Positions 18,655 through 27,421 of a stretch of 64,000 nt of DNA are shown in pieces. This stretch comes from Streptomyces sp. ST2-7A (lineage in GTDB: Bacteria > Actinomycetota > Actinomycetes > Streptomycetales > Streptomycetaceae). Where the stretch lies: positions 1 to 64,000 of the forward strand of contig NZ_JAJUWS010000007.1 in the NCBI RefSeq assembly GCF_021390475.1, given 5' to 3'. Positions within the stretch are counted from its first letter, which is position 1. Each line of letters opens with the position of its first letter. The notes beneath the pieces were generated by a model. That model was not told the origin of the DNA, did no database searches, and was given only the letters and a program-made list of their open reading frames with translations. The translations under genes and the position numbers were made by a program.

Positions 18655-19644
18655 TCAGAACGCCAGCACGCGGTCGATGCCGTCCAGGACCCGGTCGAGT
18701 CCGGGCAGGTACTCCTCCTCCAGACGCGCCGGCGGGTACGGGGCGTGGAAGCCCCCGACCCGCAGCACCGGCGCCTCCAGATGGTAGAAGCAGCGCTCCG
18801 TGATGCGGGCGGCGATCTCCGCGCCCGCACCGAAGAAGACCGGTGCCTCGTGCACGACCACCAGCCGGCCGGTGCGCTCCACCGAGGCCTGCAGGGTGTC
18901 GAAGTCCATGGGGGAGATGGACCGCAGGTCCACCACCTCCACCGAACGGCCCTCCTCCGCCATCGCCTCGGCGGCGCGCAGCGCGGTGCGCACGGTCGGG
19001 CCGTAGACGGCGAGGGTGAGGTCGGTGCCCTCCCGCAGCACCCGGGCGCGGTGCAGGGGGCCCGGAACGCCGGCGGTGGTCACCTCGCCCTTGTCCCAGT
19101 AGCGGGACTTGGGCTCGAAGAAGATCACCGGGTCGTCGCACTCGATGGACTGCCGCAGCATCCAGTAGGCGTCCTGCGGGGTGGAGGGTGTGACGACCTT
19201 CAGGCCGGCGACGTGCGCGAAAAGCGCCTCCGGCGACTCGCTGTGGTGCTCCACGGCGCCGATGCCGCCCGCGTAGGGGATGCGGATGACGACCGGCAGC
19301 TTCACGGTTCCCAGGGCGCGGGCGTGCATCTTCGCGAGCTGGGTGACGATCTGGTCGTACGCCGGGAAGACGAAGCCGTCGAACTGGATCTCGCACACCG
19401 GCCGGTAGCCGCGCAGGGCGAGGCCGATGGCGGTGCCGATGATGCCGGATTCGGCGAGCGGGGTGTCGATGACCCGCTCCTCGCCGAAGTCCTTCTGCAG
19501 CCCGTCGGTGATGCGGAAGACGCCACCGAGTCGGCCGACGTCCTCCCCCATGATCAGGACCTTGGGGTCGGTCTCCATGGCGTGGCGCAGCGAGGTGTTC
19601 AGCGCCTTCGCCATCGGCATGGTGCGGGTGTCGGTGGTCGTCAT
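18655..19644 (-). CDS. 2-oxoacid dehydrogenase E1 beta subunit, second complex
   Basis: This 329-residue protein pairs with the E1 alpha encoded just upstream. It shows MGEDVGRLGGVFRITDG, DTPLAESGI and the C-terminal transketolase domain with VEVVDLRSISPMD and HEAPVFFGAGAEI. I chose ATG 19644 because the family starts there and because it sits 2 bases from the E1 alpha stop; longer frames run into E1 alpha. The gap to the E2 start is 16 bases, so the three genes form one operon read toward the left. It is a clear paralogue of the gene at 1132-2235. Confidence 0.95.
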   Translation of the reverse strand: MTTTDTRTMPMAKALNTSLRHAMETDPKVLIMGEDVGRLGGVFRITDGLQKDFGEERVIDTPLAESGIIGTAIGLALRGYRPVCEIQFDGFVFPAYDQIVTQLAKMHARALGTVKLPVVIRIPYAGGIGAVEHHSESPEALFAHVAGLKVVTPSTPQDAYWMLRQSIECDDPVIFFEPKSRYWDKGEVTTAGVPGPLHRARVLREGTDLTLAVYGPTVRTALRAAEAMAEEGRSVEVVDLRSISPMDFDTLQASVERTGRLVVVHEAPVFFGAGAEIAARITERCFYHLEAPVLRVGGFHAPYPPARLEEEYLPGLDRVLDGIDRVLAF

Positions 19645-19645
19645 G

Positions 19646-21001
19646 TCAGTTGCCCTCCCCATCGGTGTCCTCGAAGGAGGCCAGGTAGGCGGCGAACTGC
19701 GCCCGCTCCTCGTCGACCAGTGCGTGCCCGTCGGCGTAGGCGTTCTCGAAGATGGCCATGACATCCGGGTTCGGCATGGTCCGGATGGCGTCCCGGACGC
19801 GGCGGCCCAGCGCGTCACTCTCCTCCTCGATGCCGGCGAGGGCGTCGGCATCCATCAGCCCCTCGTTCTCGAGGTGGGTGCGCAGGCGCAGGATGGGGTC
19901 CCGGGACTCCCAGGCGCGACGCTCGTCGTCGGAGCGGTATCGGGTGGGGTCGTCGGAGGTGGTGTGGGCGCCCATGCGGTAGGTGAAGGCCTCGACCAGC
20001 ATGGGGCCGCCACCGGTGCGGGCGCGTTCGACGGCGGCGCGGGTGACGGCGAGGACCGCCAGCACGTCGTTGCCGTCCACGCGGACGCCGGGGAAGCCGT
20101 AGCCGGCGGCGCGCTGGTACAGCGGGACGCGGGTCTGCCGTTCGGTGGGCTCGGAGATGGCCCACTGGTTGTTCTGGCAGAAGAACACCACCGGCGCGTT
20201 GTACACCGCCGAGTAGGTGAACGCCTCGGCCACGTCGCCCTGGCTGGAGGCGCCGTCGCCGAAGTAGGCGACCACCGCCGACTCCGCGCCGTCCTTGGCG
20301 ATGCCCATGGCGTAGCCGGTGGCGTGCAGGGTCTGCGAGCCGATGACGATGGTGTACAGGTGGAAGTTGTTGCCGTTGGGGTCCCAGCCGCCGTTGTTCA
20401 CGCCCCGGAACATGCCGAGGAGCTGGGCGGGGTCCACGCCCCGGCACCAGGCGACGCCGTGCTCGCGGTAGGTGGGGAAGACGTAGTCGTCGTCCCGCAG
20501 CGCGCGGGCGGAGCCGATCTGAGCGGCCTCCTGGCCGAGCAGCGAGGGCCACAGGCCCAGCTCGCCCTGGCGCTGGAGGGAGGTGGCCTCGGCGTCGAAG
20601 CGGCGGGTGAGCACCATGTCGCGGTACAGGCCGCGCAGCTCGTCGGCGTCGAGGTCGATGGCGTAGTCGGGGTGTTCGACGCGTTCCCCCTCGGGGGTCA
20701 GCAGCTGCACCATGTCGGGGCCGCCGAACTCGTCGCGATGGTCCGCGTTCCCGGTGTTCCCCGTCTTCGCGGCGGTCCGGCCGGTGCCGGTGCGACCGGA
20801 CGCGGTCTTCTTCGCGGCGCCCTTCCGTGCGCCGCCCGTGCTCTTCGCGCGGCTCCCACCGGTGCTCGCGGCGGTCTTCCCGCCGGTCGTCCGCTTCGCC
20901 GGGCCGGCCTTCTTACCGTCGGCGGTGTGCTCGGAGGAACCGTCGGTTCCTCCACCGCCCTCTCGTGGCCGGCTGCGCGCGGCAGTGCTCTCCACGGTCA
21001 C
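19646..21001 (-). CDS. 2-oxoacid dehydrogenase E1 alpha subunit with Lys/Ala-rich N-terminal tail
   Basis: This is the TPP-binding E1 chain of the second complex. From GTG 21001, preceded by GGAGGAG at ideal spacing, it has 451 residues. About residues 28-82 form a Lys/Ala/Gly/Thr-rich tail (AKRTTGGKTAAS, ARKGAAKKTASG) resembling histone H1 or HU tails. The catalytic body begins near residue 100. TPP motif GDGASSQGDVAEAF lies near 245, with QNNQWA after it. The phosphorylation-loop region (YRMGAHTTSDDPTRYR) is conserved. The tail is not part of the enzyme fold and could bind nucleic acid, acidic protein or the complex core. Divergent from a DevR-like regulator across 363 bases. Confidence 0.93.
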   Translation of the reverse strand: MTVESTAARSRPREGGGGTDGSSEHTADGKKAGPAKRTTGGKTAASTGGSRAKSTGGARKGAAKKTASGRTGTGRTAAKTGNTGNADHRDEFGGPDMVQLLTPEGERVEHPDYAIDLDADELRGLYRDMVLTRRFDAEATSLQRQGELGLWPSLLGQEAAQIGSARALRDDDYVFPTYREHGVAWCRGVDPAQLLGMFRGVNNGGWDPNGNNFHLYTIVIGSQTLHATGYAMGIAKDGAESAVVAYFGDGASSQGDVAEAFTYSAVYNAPVVFFCQNNQWAISEPTERQTRVPLYQRAAGYGFPGVRVDGNDVLAVLAVTRAAVERARTGGGPMLVEAFTYRMGAHTTSDDPTRYRSDDERRAWESRDPILRLRTHLENEGLMDADALAGIEEESDALGRRVRDAIRTMPNPDVMAIFENAYADGHALVDEERAQFAAYLASFEDTDGEGN

Positions 21002-21190
21002 GTGTGCTCCTCCGTCGGTCCGGCCCCCGGGGTCCACCGGGTACCAGGGCGGCTCGCCCGGTGCCGTGCGGCGCACGGGGTGGGTGCGGCGCGGACGGCC
21101 CGAGCGTGACAGGTGTCCCGTTCGACGGCCCGCTTGACAGCACCGTACCCAGTGTTCCGGGGAACCGTTAAACGCCCTGACCTGCGGATT

Positions 21191-21208
21191 TACCTGGATG
21201 TCCAAGTA
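21191..21208. promoter_or_regulatory. palindromic operator candidate in the divergent E1 alpha/regulator gap
   Basis: TACCTGGA and TCCAAGTA flank a TG centre, 7 of 8 positions pairing. The element lies in the 363-base divergent region (21002-21364). That region also holds a TTGACA at 21134-21139 without a good -10, and TGACACTGTCA at 21352-21362 just before the regulator start. No gene is seen in the gap. Confidence 0.45.
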
Positions 21209-21364
21209 TCTTCCGCCGGGCCGGGAACGACACTGGTCACAGCCTTGCGAGTCGCGGAGGGACTTTCCCCGCACGGTAACGCGCTCGACCGGGTTACGGG
21301 AAGAGCAACGGGGCCGGCGGCCCGGGGCTCGGCATCGGGGGCGACGCTGTGTGACACTGTCAAC

Positions 21365-22051
21365 GTGCGCAAAGAAGGCGAAAGCGGAGCAATCACCGTA
21401 TTCCTCGTCGACGACCATGAGGTGGTCCGACGCGGCGTGCACGAGATGTTGTCGTTGGAGGAGGACATCGAGGTGGTCGGCGAGGCCGGGACGGCGGCCG
21501 ACGCGGTGGCCCGCATTCCCGCCACCCGTCCGGACGTCGCGGTCCTGGACGTGCGGCTGCCCGACGGCAGCGGGGTGGAGGTCTGCCGCGAGATCCGCTC
21601 CCGCGACGAGGACATCCGCTGCCTGATGCTGACCTCCTACGCCGACGACGAGGCGCTGTTCGACGCGATCATGGCCGGCGCCTCCGGATACGTCCTCAAG
21701 GCGATTCGCGGCTCCGAACTGTTGTCGGCGGTGCGGGACGTGGCGGCGGGCAAGTCGCTGCTGGACCCGGTGGCCACCCAGCGGGTGTTGGAGCGGCTGC
21801 GGGACGGCGGCGCGGCGCGCGGCGACGAACGGTTGGGCCGACTCACCGAGCAGGAGCGCCGCATCCTCGACCTCATCGGTGAGGGGCTGACCAACCGCGC
21901 CATCGGTGAGCGGCTGCACCTGGCGGAGAAGACCATCAAGAACTATGTCTCCAGCCTGCTCGCCAAGCTGGGCATGGAACGGCGCTCGCAGGCCGCCGCC
22001 TACGTGGCCCGCCTACAGGCGGAGCAGGGTCAGCGGCACGGCAACGACTGA
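21365..22051 (+). CDS. NarL/FixJ response regulator of the DevR (DosR) type, orphan
   Basis: This DNA-binding response regulator has 228 residues from GTG 21365. The receiver domain starts at [15 protein letters not shown], with phosphoacceptor Asp62 ([10 protein letters not shown]) and the conserved Thr and Lys (LTSYADD, GYVLKAI). The LuxR-type helix-turn-helix lies around 155-215 ([40 protein letters not shown]). The wording of both domains is very close to mycobacterial DevR/DosR, the hypoxia regulator. No histidine kinase is adjacent, so it is an orphan here. GACACT at 21353-21358 lies 6 bases before the start and may drive a leaderless mRNA. Its divergent placement next to a pyruvate-type dehydrogenase suggests control of oxidative metabolism, which is inference. 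Confidence 0.93.
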   Translation: MRKEGESGAITVFLVDDHEVVRRGVHEMLSLEEDIEVVGEAGTAADAVARIPATRPDVAVLDVRLPDGSGVEVCREIRSRDEDIRCLMLTSYADDEALFDAIMAGASGYVLKAIRGSELLSAVRDVAAGKSLLDPVATQRVLERLRDGGAARGDERLGRLTEQERRILDLIGEGLTNRAIGERLHLAEKTIKNYVSSLLAKLGMERRSQAAAYVARLQAEQGQRHGND

Positions 22052-22608
22052 ATCGGTGTCCCGGGGCCGGAGCCACGGTGTTCCGCCGCTCCCGCCTGCC
22101 GGTACGCGGAGTCGGGACGTACCCGACGTCCCGGGGCGGGCGCCGCGCGGGCGGCGACGGCACCTGGCGGGCGCGGGGCGGGCGGCGTGCGGGGTACCGG
22201 CCGATACGGGGAGGACGACCTCCGGCATCCGGGGTCGGCGCGGGCCCCGTCGTGTGTTCCCCGGCATGCGGACGCGGCGCGAGCCCCCCCAGGGGGGGCG
22301 GGCAGGGGCATCGGGGGGCGCGGCCGGGCAGGGCCCACCGCCACCGCCCACCACCTCCGCCCCATGGGCACGGCGCGCTCCCCGGGCCCGGTCCGCCGGT
22401 GGCTTCGGACGGCCCGGATCGATGCCTCGGGTGTTCCCGCCCATCCGGGATGCGGCGGGTTCGTCGGTTTGTCGTCGATCGGTGCTTTCGGGCCGGTGGT
22501 TCCGGGCCGGGGGTCCCGGTCGGGGACCCGTTTCGCGGGGACCTGTGGCCGCGTGTCGGGGACCTTTCCCGCTTCCGGGCCGTACCGCCGGCCGGGCAGG
22601 CTGGGCCC
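22052..22608. other. gap without a recognisable gene
   Basis: These 557 extremely GC-rich bases follow the DevR-like gene. Open frames occur on both strands but none shows family features, and no clear promoter or terminator is visible. Confidence 0.4.
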
Positions 22609-23568
22609 ATGCCCGTCCCTTCCCGGTCCGGCCCCGGCGTGCCCGGGCACCGGCCCCCGTCGTCGTCCGCGCCGACCCTCCCGGCCCGGGGGGCGGCGGC
22701 GGAGGCGATCGTCGACATCCCCGACGAGGACGGTACCGATGTCACTGCCCGTCCCACCGGCCCCGGTGCGGGGAGGCCCGCCGCGCCCGGTGGCCGCGCG
22801 GTCCTCTCCACGGACGTGGCGGAGGCGCTGCGCCTGCTGCCCTCCCTGCCGGCCGGTCAGGCGGCGGTGACCCGGCGGGCCCTGCCCTTCCTGCTCCCCG
22901 CCGAGCACCTGGTGACCGGTGGGGGTGTGCTGCTGCGGGTGATCGACGGCGGGGAGGTGCCGCACGGCGCGGACGGCGGGGTGCTGGCCTACCGGGCGGC
23001 GACCGGCGAGGGGCCCGCCACCGGCGGACTCCGCAGCGTGCAGGTGATCGGGACGGCCCGCCGGGTGGTGCCGGAGCCCGCCGAACGGGCTGCCTTCGTT
23101 CCGCCTCCGGGGGCGGGACGAACGCATGGCGCGCCCCCGGGGCGCGAGCCCGCCGCGCCGGCCGGGTCCGTCCCGTCCGACGCCCTCGGTACGCGGGGTG
23201 TTCGCTCGACCCCGATCGAATCCGGCGTCGCCGTCCCCACCGGGTTCGCCGCGCCGGATGCTCCGGGTGCTCCCGGATCGCCCGGGGCGTTCGACGAATC
23301 CGCCCGGCGCGGCCCGTCCGCTCCGTCCGACACGCCCGTGGGACCCGCTGCCGAGCCCGACACCGCCGTCTACCTGCGGTTGTTCCCGCACCTGGCCGAG
23401 GTGCGGGGCGGCGGAGTTCCGGCACGGCACCCGGCCGGGGCCCGAACCGTCCCGCCGGTTCAGGCGCGGAACGCGTCCCGGACCGCCGCCGCGTTCCGAC
23501 TCCACCAGGGCACCAGCGCGGAGGTGGCGGGGAGTTGCGGGTCCACCCGGGGGTCCTCCCGCTCGTAG
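22609..23568 (+). CDS. probable PPOX/FMN-binding split-barrel family protein, overlapping a convergent gene
   Basis: The segment about residues 60-155 resembles pyridoxamine 5'-phosphate oxidase-like proteins of actinobacteria (EALRLLPSLPAGQAAVTRR, LPFLLPAEHLV, VQVIGTARRVV), which bind FMN, F420 or haem. Residues 1-60 and 165-250 are Pro/Ala/Gly-rich linkers. YLRLFPHLAEVRGG near residue 250 looks like a conserved C-terminal piece. The natural end would be expected near there, but the frame continues for about 45 residues and overlaps the convergent phosphotransferase by 109 bases. A frameshift near the end or true overlap would explain this. The start at ATG 22609 is the best available but lacks a clear ribosome site. 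Confidence 0.55.
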   Translation: MPVPSRSGPGVPGHRPPSSSAPTLPARGAAAEAIVDIPDEDGTDVTARPTGPGAGRPAAPGGRAVLSTDVAEALRLLPSLPAGQAAVTRRALPFLLPAEHLVTGGGVLLRVIDGGEVPHGADGGVLAYRAATGEGPATGGLRSVQVIGTARRVVPEPAERAAFVPPPGAGRTHGAPPGREPAAPAGSVPSDALGTRGVRSTPIESGVAVPTGFAAPDAPGAPGSPGAFDESARRGPSAPSDTPVGPAAEPDTAVYLRLFPHLAEVRGGGVPARHPAGARTVPPVQARNASRTAAAFRLHQGTSAEVAGSCGSTRGSSRS

Positions 23569-24575
23569 TGCCAGCGCAGGATCCAGAAGTCGTTCAGCCG
23601 CTCCCACCACACCCGGTGCGCGCCGGCGGCCAGTTCGTCGGCGTCCACGTCGGCGGCGGCGCGGTAGCCGCGCGCGTAGGCGCGGACGCGGGGCAGGTCG
23701 AGTGTGCCGTCGGGGAGCAGGAAGAAGATCGCGGCGGCCCGGACCACCTCCTCGGCGCGCGGTCCGGTGCCCAGCCGGTCCCAGTCGATGACGGCGAGCG
23801 CCTCGCGCCCGGGAGGGCCTCCTCGACCGGTGGGGGGGAGGCCGCGCGGGACCCGGGGTTCCGGGGAGTAGAGGACGTTCAGGGGGTGGAAGTCGCCGTG
23901 CACCCAGCCGGTGGGTGGGATGACCGACCGGTCGGGGCGGTCACCGGCGTGGTGGTCGAGGAGTACCAGGCGTTCGCGCAGGCGGCGTTCGGCGAGGAGG
24001 TCGAAGTCGGTGCGGTGCCGCGCCTGCCGGGTGCGGGCGATGAGTCTTTCGGCGGTGCGTCGGGTCCGTTCGGGGTCGGCGGCCTCCAGGCCGAGGCCGG
24101 GGAGCGGGCCGATCGGGCGGGGGAGCAGTCGGTCCAGGGCGAGGTGGAGGCGGCCGAGGAGGTCGCCGAGGCGGTGCGCCTCGTGGAGGGTGAGCGCGGC
24201 GCCCTCGAGGTGGTGACCCGGGACCCAGGGGTGGACGGCGTAGGAGCGGTCACCGAGGAGGACGACGGTCTTCCCGTCACGGTCGGTGAGTGGGGGGCAG
24301 ACGGGGAGGTCGGCCCCGTCGAGGGCGGTGACGACGCGATGGGCGGTCTCCACGGGGAGAACGGATTGGTCGTCGCCCCCCAGATGATGTTTGAGGAAGA
24401 AACGACCACGGGTGGTGACGAGGTGGTATCCGCGATTGAGCAACCCTCGGGTGAGGCGGGTACACGTGTGGGGGTCACCGATGTCGAATCGGCGCAGGAT
24501 GGAGCGGAGATCCCGCCTCTGGGGCGGCGCGAGGGTGAGCGGCACGCCGGCATCGTAGATCACTCTCGGCAACAC
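23460..24575 (-). CDS. aminoglycoside phosphotransferase-like kinase (APH/choline kinase fold)
   Basis: This is a small-molecule kinase of unknown substrate. The 371 residues show the APH fold: lysine of FFLKHHLGG in the N-lobe, the catalytic loop GWVHGDFHPLNVLY (about 235-248) with the Brenner HGD motif, and the metal-binding Asp in VIDWDRLG. A C-terminal helical segment with a WWERLNDFW run follows. I give the longest start (GTG 24575). GTG at 24563 or 24545 would fit the family equally well. It converges with the PPOX-like gene and overlaps it. There is no sign that it confers antibiotic resistance; many such kinases act on sugars or amino alcohols. Confidence 0.85.
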   Translation of the reverse strand: MLPRVIYDAGVPLTLAPPQRRDLRSILRRFDIGDPHTCTRLTRGLLNRGYHLVTTRGRFFLKHHLGGDDQSVLPVETAHRVVTALDGADLPVCPPLTDRDGKTVVLLGDRSYAVHPWVPGHHLEGAALTLHEAHRLGDLLGRLHLALDRLLPRPIGPLPGLGLEAADPERTRRTAERLIARTRQARHRTDFDLLAERRLRERLVLLDHHAGDRPDRSVIPPTGWVHGDFHPLNVLYSPEPRVPRGLPPTGRGGPPGREALAVIDWDRLGTGPRAEEVVRAAAIFFLLPDGTLDLPRVRAYARGYRAAADVDADELAAGAHRVWWERLNDFWILRWHYEREDPRVDPQLPATSALVPWWSRNAAAVRDAFRA

Positions 24576-24841
24576 TCGTGACGTGTGCAGCTAATATTAC
24601 CAGCACAGTGGCTCGGCACTTCGGGAGATCGACGTCACCCCTCGAACTCCTGATCCCTGGTGGTGGGAAGCTCGGACGGGTTGTTCCGCGGGGCCCTTTC
24701 CGCCGGTGGACACCCCGGTCGGAGGCCCTCGGACAGCCGGCCGGGAACCGAAAATTGTGACACAGAGTGTTCGAATGGGCGTCCCTGTCTCCGGTCGCCG
24801 TCATCCGCCCCGATCCGCCGTCATCCGCCCGTTCCCGGCGC

Positions 24842-24882
24842 CCGGGCTCATGGCACCGTGCCGGACGGTGCCGTGAGCCCGG
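24842..24882 (-). terminator. 18-bp hairpin downstream of the first kinase gene
   Basis: CCGGGCTCATGGCACCGT (24842-24859) pairs with 24865-24882 except for one G-T position, closing a 5-base loop. It sits in the 613-base gap between two minus-strand genes and is the likely terminator of the Ser/Thr kinase. No gene is seen in that gap. Confidence 0.75.
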
Positions 24883-24905
24883 CCGCCGGGAACGGCCCCG
24901 GACCG

Positions 24906-24933
24906 CCCCGTGCCCCGTGCCCCGTGCCCCGTG
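24906..24933 (+). repeat. four tandem copies of CCCCGTG
   Basis: The heptamer is repeated exactly four times just beyond the hairpin. Related CCCCGCACCGG pieces recur over the next 80 bases. It is probably a slippage-prone tract. Confidence 0.75.
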
Positions 24934-25188
24934 CCGGATGGTGCGCCCCACCCCGCTCCGTGCCCCGCACCGGCCCGGACCGCGCTCCACGCCCCGCACC
25001 GGCCATGGCCTCGTGCCGGCGTCGCGCCCCACCCCGCATCACCGGGCCCCGGTCCCCCCGGCGCAGCGCCCGGTCCGCGCCGAACGGGGCTCCCCGCGCC
25101 CCGACCCGCCACCCTCCCGGCGTGGGAACGCCGGGGCCCCGGGTGCGGTTCTCCGCCCCCGGGGCCCCGGCGAAAGCCGTGCTCCGTG

Positions 25189-27024
25189 TCAGCCCCCGCT
25201 GCCATCCGGGGGAACGTCGCCGCCGCCGCCCGCCGCCGCACCGGCGTCACCACCGGTGGCGCCCTGGTCGCCGCCACCGGTCGCCGGGTTGCCGGGCGCG
25301 CCCCCGTCGCCGCCGGGGTTCCCCGGCTCTCCGGTGGTGGTCCCCGGGTCGCCGGGATTGCCGGGCGGCTCGACGCCGCCGGTGTCCTCACCGCCGGTGT
25401 CCCCGCCGTCGGTGCCCTCGGCGGTGCCCTCGGTGGTCGCGCCCTCGTCGACACCCTCGTCGCCGCCGGTGCTCCCCCCGCCGTTCTGCCAGCCGTTCGA
25501 CCCCTGGCCGCCGGAGGACGATCCGCCGCCGGACTGGCTTCCCCCGGGGGCGGGCGAGAACGGTCCGGTGTTCTCCTCCTCCGGCTCCTCGGTCTCCTCC
25601 GGCTCCTCCGGCTCCTCGGTCTCCTCCGGCTCCTCGGTCTCCACCGGGGCCGTGGGGGTCGGATCCGGGGCGACCGGGGACTCCTCGCCGCCGGCGGCGT
25701 TGAACGCCACCAGCACGCCCAGGCCCACCGCCGCCACCGCCAGCACGGCGGGCAGCGCCCAGCGCGGGACCTGTCGCCGGCCGGCCCGGCCGTCACCCGG
25801 GCCGCCGACCCGGCTCTCCCCGTGCGGCGGGGTGCCGAGCAGCAGTGGTGGGCCCAGCCGGCTGGTCTCCGCGACGCGGTGGGCGGAGGTCGCGGCGGGC
25901 ATCGCCGCCGTGGCGGCGGCCGAGCCCGTGGCGGCCGTGCCCATCGCCGGGGTGTCGGCGGTCAGCGAACCGGTGTTCCACAGCCCACCGGTGTGGCTGC
26001 CGTGCTCGCGCAGCATCCGCTGCGCGTGCTGCACCAGCGCCCGCATCTCCTCGGAGGACTGGAAACGGTCGTCCGGGTTCTTCGCCAGCGCCCGCAGCGC
26101 CAGACCGTCCAGCTCCGGCGGAACCTCCGGCGACACCGTCGACGGCGGCTGCGGGATGTCCTGCACGTGCTGGTAGACCACCGACAACGGGGTCTCCCCG
26201 GTGAACGGCGGGCGCAGTGTCAGCAACTCGTACAGCAGACAGCCCACGGCGTACAGGTCGGAGCGGGTGTCCACGGCCTTGCCGAGGGCCTGCTCCGGCG
26301 ACAGGTACTGCGGGGTGCCCATCACCATGCCGGTCTGCGTCATGGTGGACTGCGCGCCGTGCAGAGCGCGGGCGATGCCGAAGTCCATCACCTTGACCGA
26401 GCCGGTCTCGTTGATGATCACGTTGGCGGGCTTGATGTCACGGTGCACGATGCCGTGCTGGTGGCTGTAGGCCAATGCCTCCAGCACTCCGGAGACGATG
26501 TCCAGCGCCCGGTCGGTGCGCGCCGGGCCGTCGGGCCCCCGGCCCTCCTCCGCCGCGTCCGCGTCGTCGTTGAGCATCTCGCGGATGGTGCGGCCGTTGA
26601 CCAACTCCATCACCATGTACGGCACGACCTGGCCGCCCATCCGCTCCTCGCCGGAGTCGAAAACGGCGACCACCGCGTGGTGGTTCAACCCGGCGACGGA
26701 CTGCGCCTCGCGCGTGAAGCGCGCCTTGGCGATGGGGTCCTCGGCGAGGTCGGAGCGCAGCAGCTTGACCGCGACCACCCGGCCCAGGCGCACGTCCTCG
26801 GCGGCGAACACCTCGGCCATACCGCCGCGGCCGAGCCGGCGCAGGATGCGGTAGCGGCCGTCGCCGACCAGCCCCCGGTGCCCCCACGAATCCGAGCCGT
26901 CCGGGGCCCCGCGATCGTTCCGCGCACCGCCGGATGCCGGGGGGCCCGAGGGGCCGGGGGGCGTCCCGCCGCCGGTAGCGTCCGCCCCGCCGGCGCCGCC
27001 CGCGGCGTCCCGTTCCTCAGCCAT
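25189..27024 (-). CDS. membrane Ser/Thr protein kinase (PknB-like) with acidic Pro/Gly-rich outer domain
   Basis: This is a eukaryotic-type kinase. From ATG 27024 (GAGG 5 bases upstream) it has 611 residues. A 45-residue Gly/Pro-rich lead is followed by the kinase domain (about 50-310), with GRGGMAEVFAA, VKLL lysine, catalytic HRDIKPANVI, DFGIARA and activation loop MTQTGMVMGTPQYLSPEQ. A linker follows, then one transmembrane helix near residue 405 (WALPAVLAVAAVGLGVLVAF). The outer part begins with Glu/Pro repeats (ETEEPEETEEPEEPEE) and ends in Gly/Asp/Thr-rich low complexity, without PASTA domains. It is divergent from the second kinase across 397 bases. The outer region may sit in the wall as a spacer or sensor; this is inference. 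Confidence 0.93.
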   Translation of the reverse strand: MAEERDAAGGAGGADATGGGTPPGPSGPPASGGARNDRGAPDGSDSWGHRGLVGDGRYRILRRLGRGGMAEVFAAEDVRLGRVVAVKLLRSDLAEDPIAKARFTREAQSVAGLNHHAVVAVFDSGEERMGGQVVPYMVMELVNGRTIREMLNDDADAAEEGRGPDGPARTDRALDIVSGVLEALAYSHQHGIVHRDIKPANVIINETGSVKVMDFGIARALHGAQSTMTQTGMVMGTPQYLSPEQALGKAVDTRSDLYAVGCLLYELLTLRPPFTGETPLSVVYQHVQDIPQPPSTVSPEVPPELDGLALRALAKNPDDRFQSSEEMRALVQHAQRMLREHGSHTGGLWNTGSLTADTPAMGTAATGSAAATAAMPAATSAHRVAETSRLGPPLLLGTPPHGESRVGGPGDGRAGRRQVPRWALPAVLAVAAVGLGVLVAFNAAGGEESPVAPDPTPTAPVETEEPEETEEPEEPEETEEPEEENTGPFSPAPGGSQSGGGSSSGGQGSNGWQNGGGSTGGDEGVDEGATTEGTAEGTDGGDTGGEDTGGVEPPGNPGDPGTTTGEPGNPGGDGGAPGNPATGGGDQGATGGDAGAAAGGGGDVPPDGSGG

Positions 27025-27361
27025 CGGTCCTCGCCTGCGTCGCCCTGTTGAGAGCAGCAATCAAACCGGTTTCCGTCCCGCACCGCAAAGTCGCCGGAAG
27101 CGAACCCCCGCCGCCCCGCCCCGTTCCGGGGCCGTGCCGTCGGGGCTCCGGGCGTCCGGTGACGGGCCGCGGAGGGGTGGGGGGACGGCCCGGGAGGTCC
27201 CGGGGTCGTCGGTCCGCACCCGCGCCACGGGCCGGGTGACGGCTCCCACCGGGGTCAACGTCCTCCGCCCCGTCCCGGGTTCCCCACCCGGGGCCCCGAA
27301 TCCCGAATGTCCGACCCGTCACACCCCCGCCACCCAAGCAGTCACGGAACGGACAACGGGC

Positions 27362-27389
27362 TTGACGCGTCATACCCCTGAGGCAGACT
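27362..27389 (+). promoter_or_regulatory. candidate promoter of the second kinase gene
   Basis: TTGACG (27362-27367) and CAGACT (27384-27389) with a 16-base spacer lie 33 bases before the ATG at 27422. They sit within the 397-base divergent region between the two kinase genes; no gene was seen there. Confidence 0.5.
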
Positions 27390-27421
27390 TGGCCTGTTAC
27401 CACCGCCCACGGGGGAGAGCC

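Noticed and set aside
16617-18803. A 728-codon plus-strand frame across the second E2 gene
   Set aside because: It lies antisense to a clear E2 gene and consists of Gly/His/Arg-rich sequence without homology.
23460-24575. Reading the phosphotransferase as an aminoglycoside resistance gene
   Set aside because: Only the general APH/choline kinase motifs are visible; there are no features tying it to a known resistance enzyme.
24910-27051. A 713-codon plus-strand frame opposite the first Ser/Thr kinase
   Set aside because: The kinase on the other strand has every catalytic motif; this frame is its shadow.
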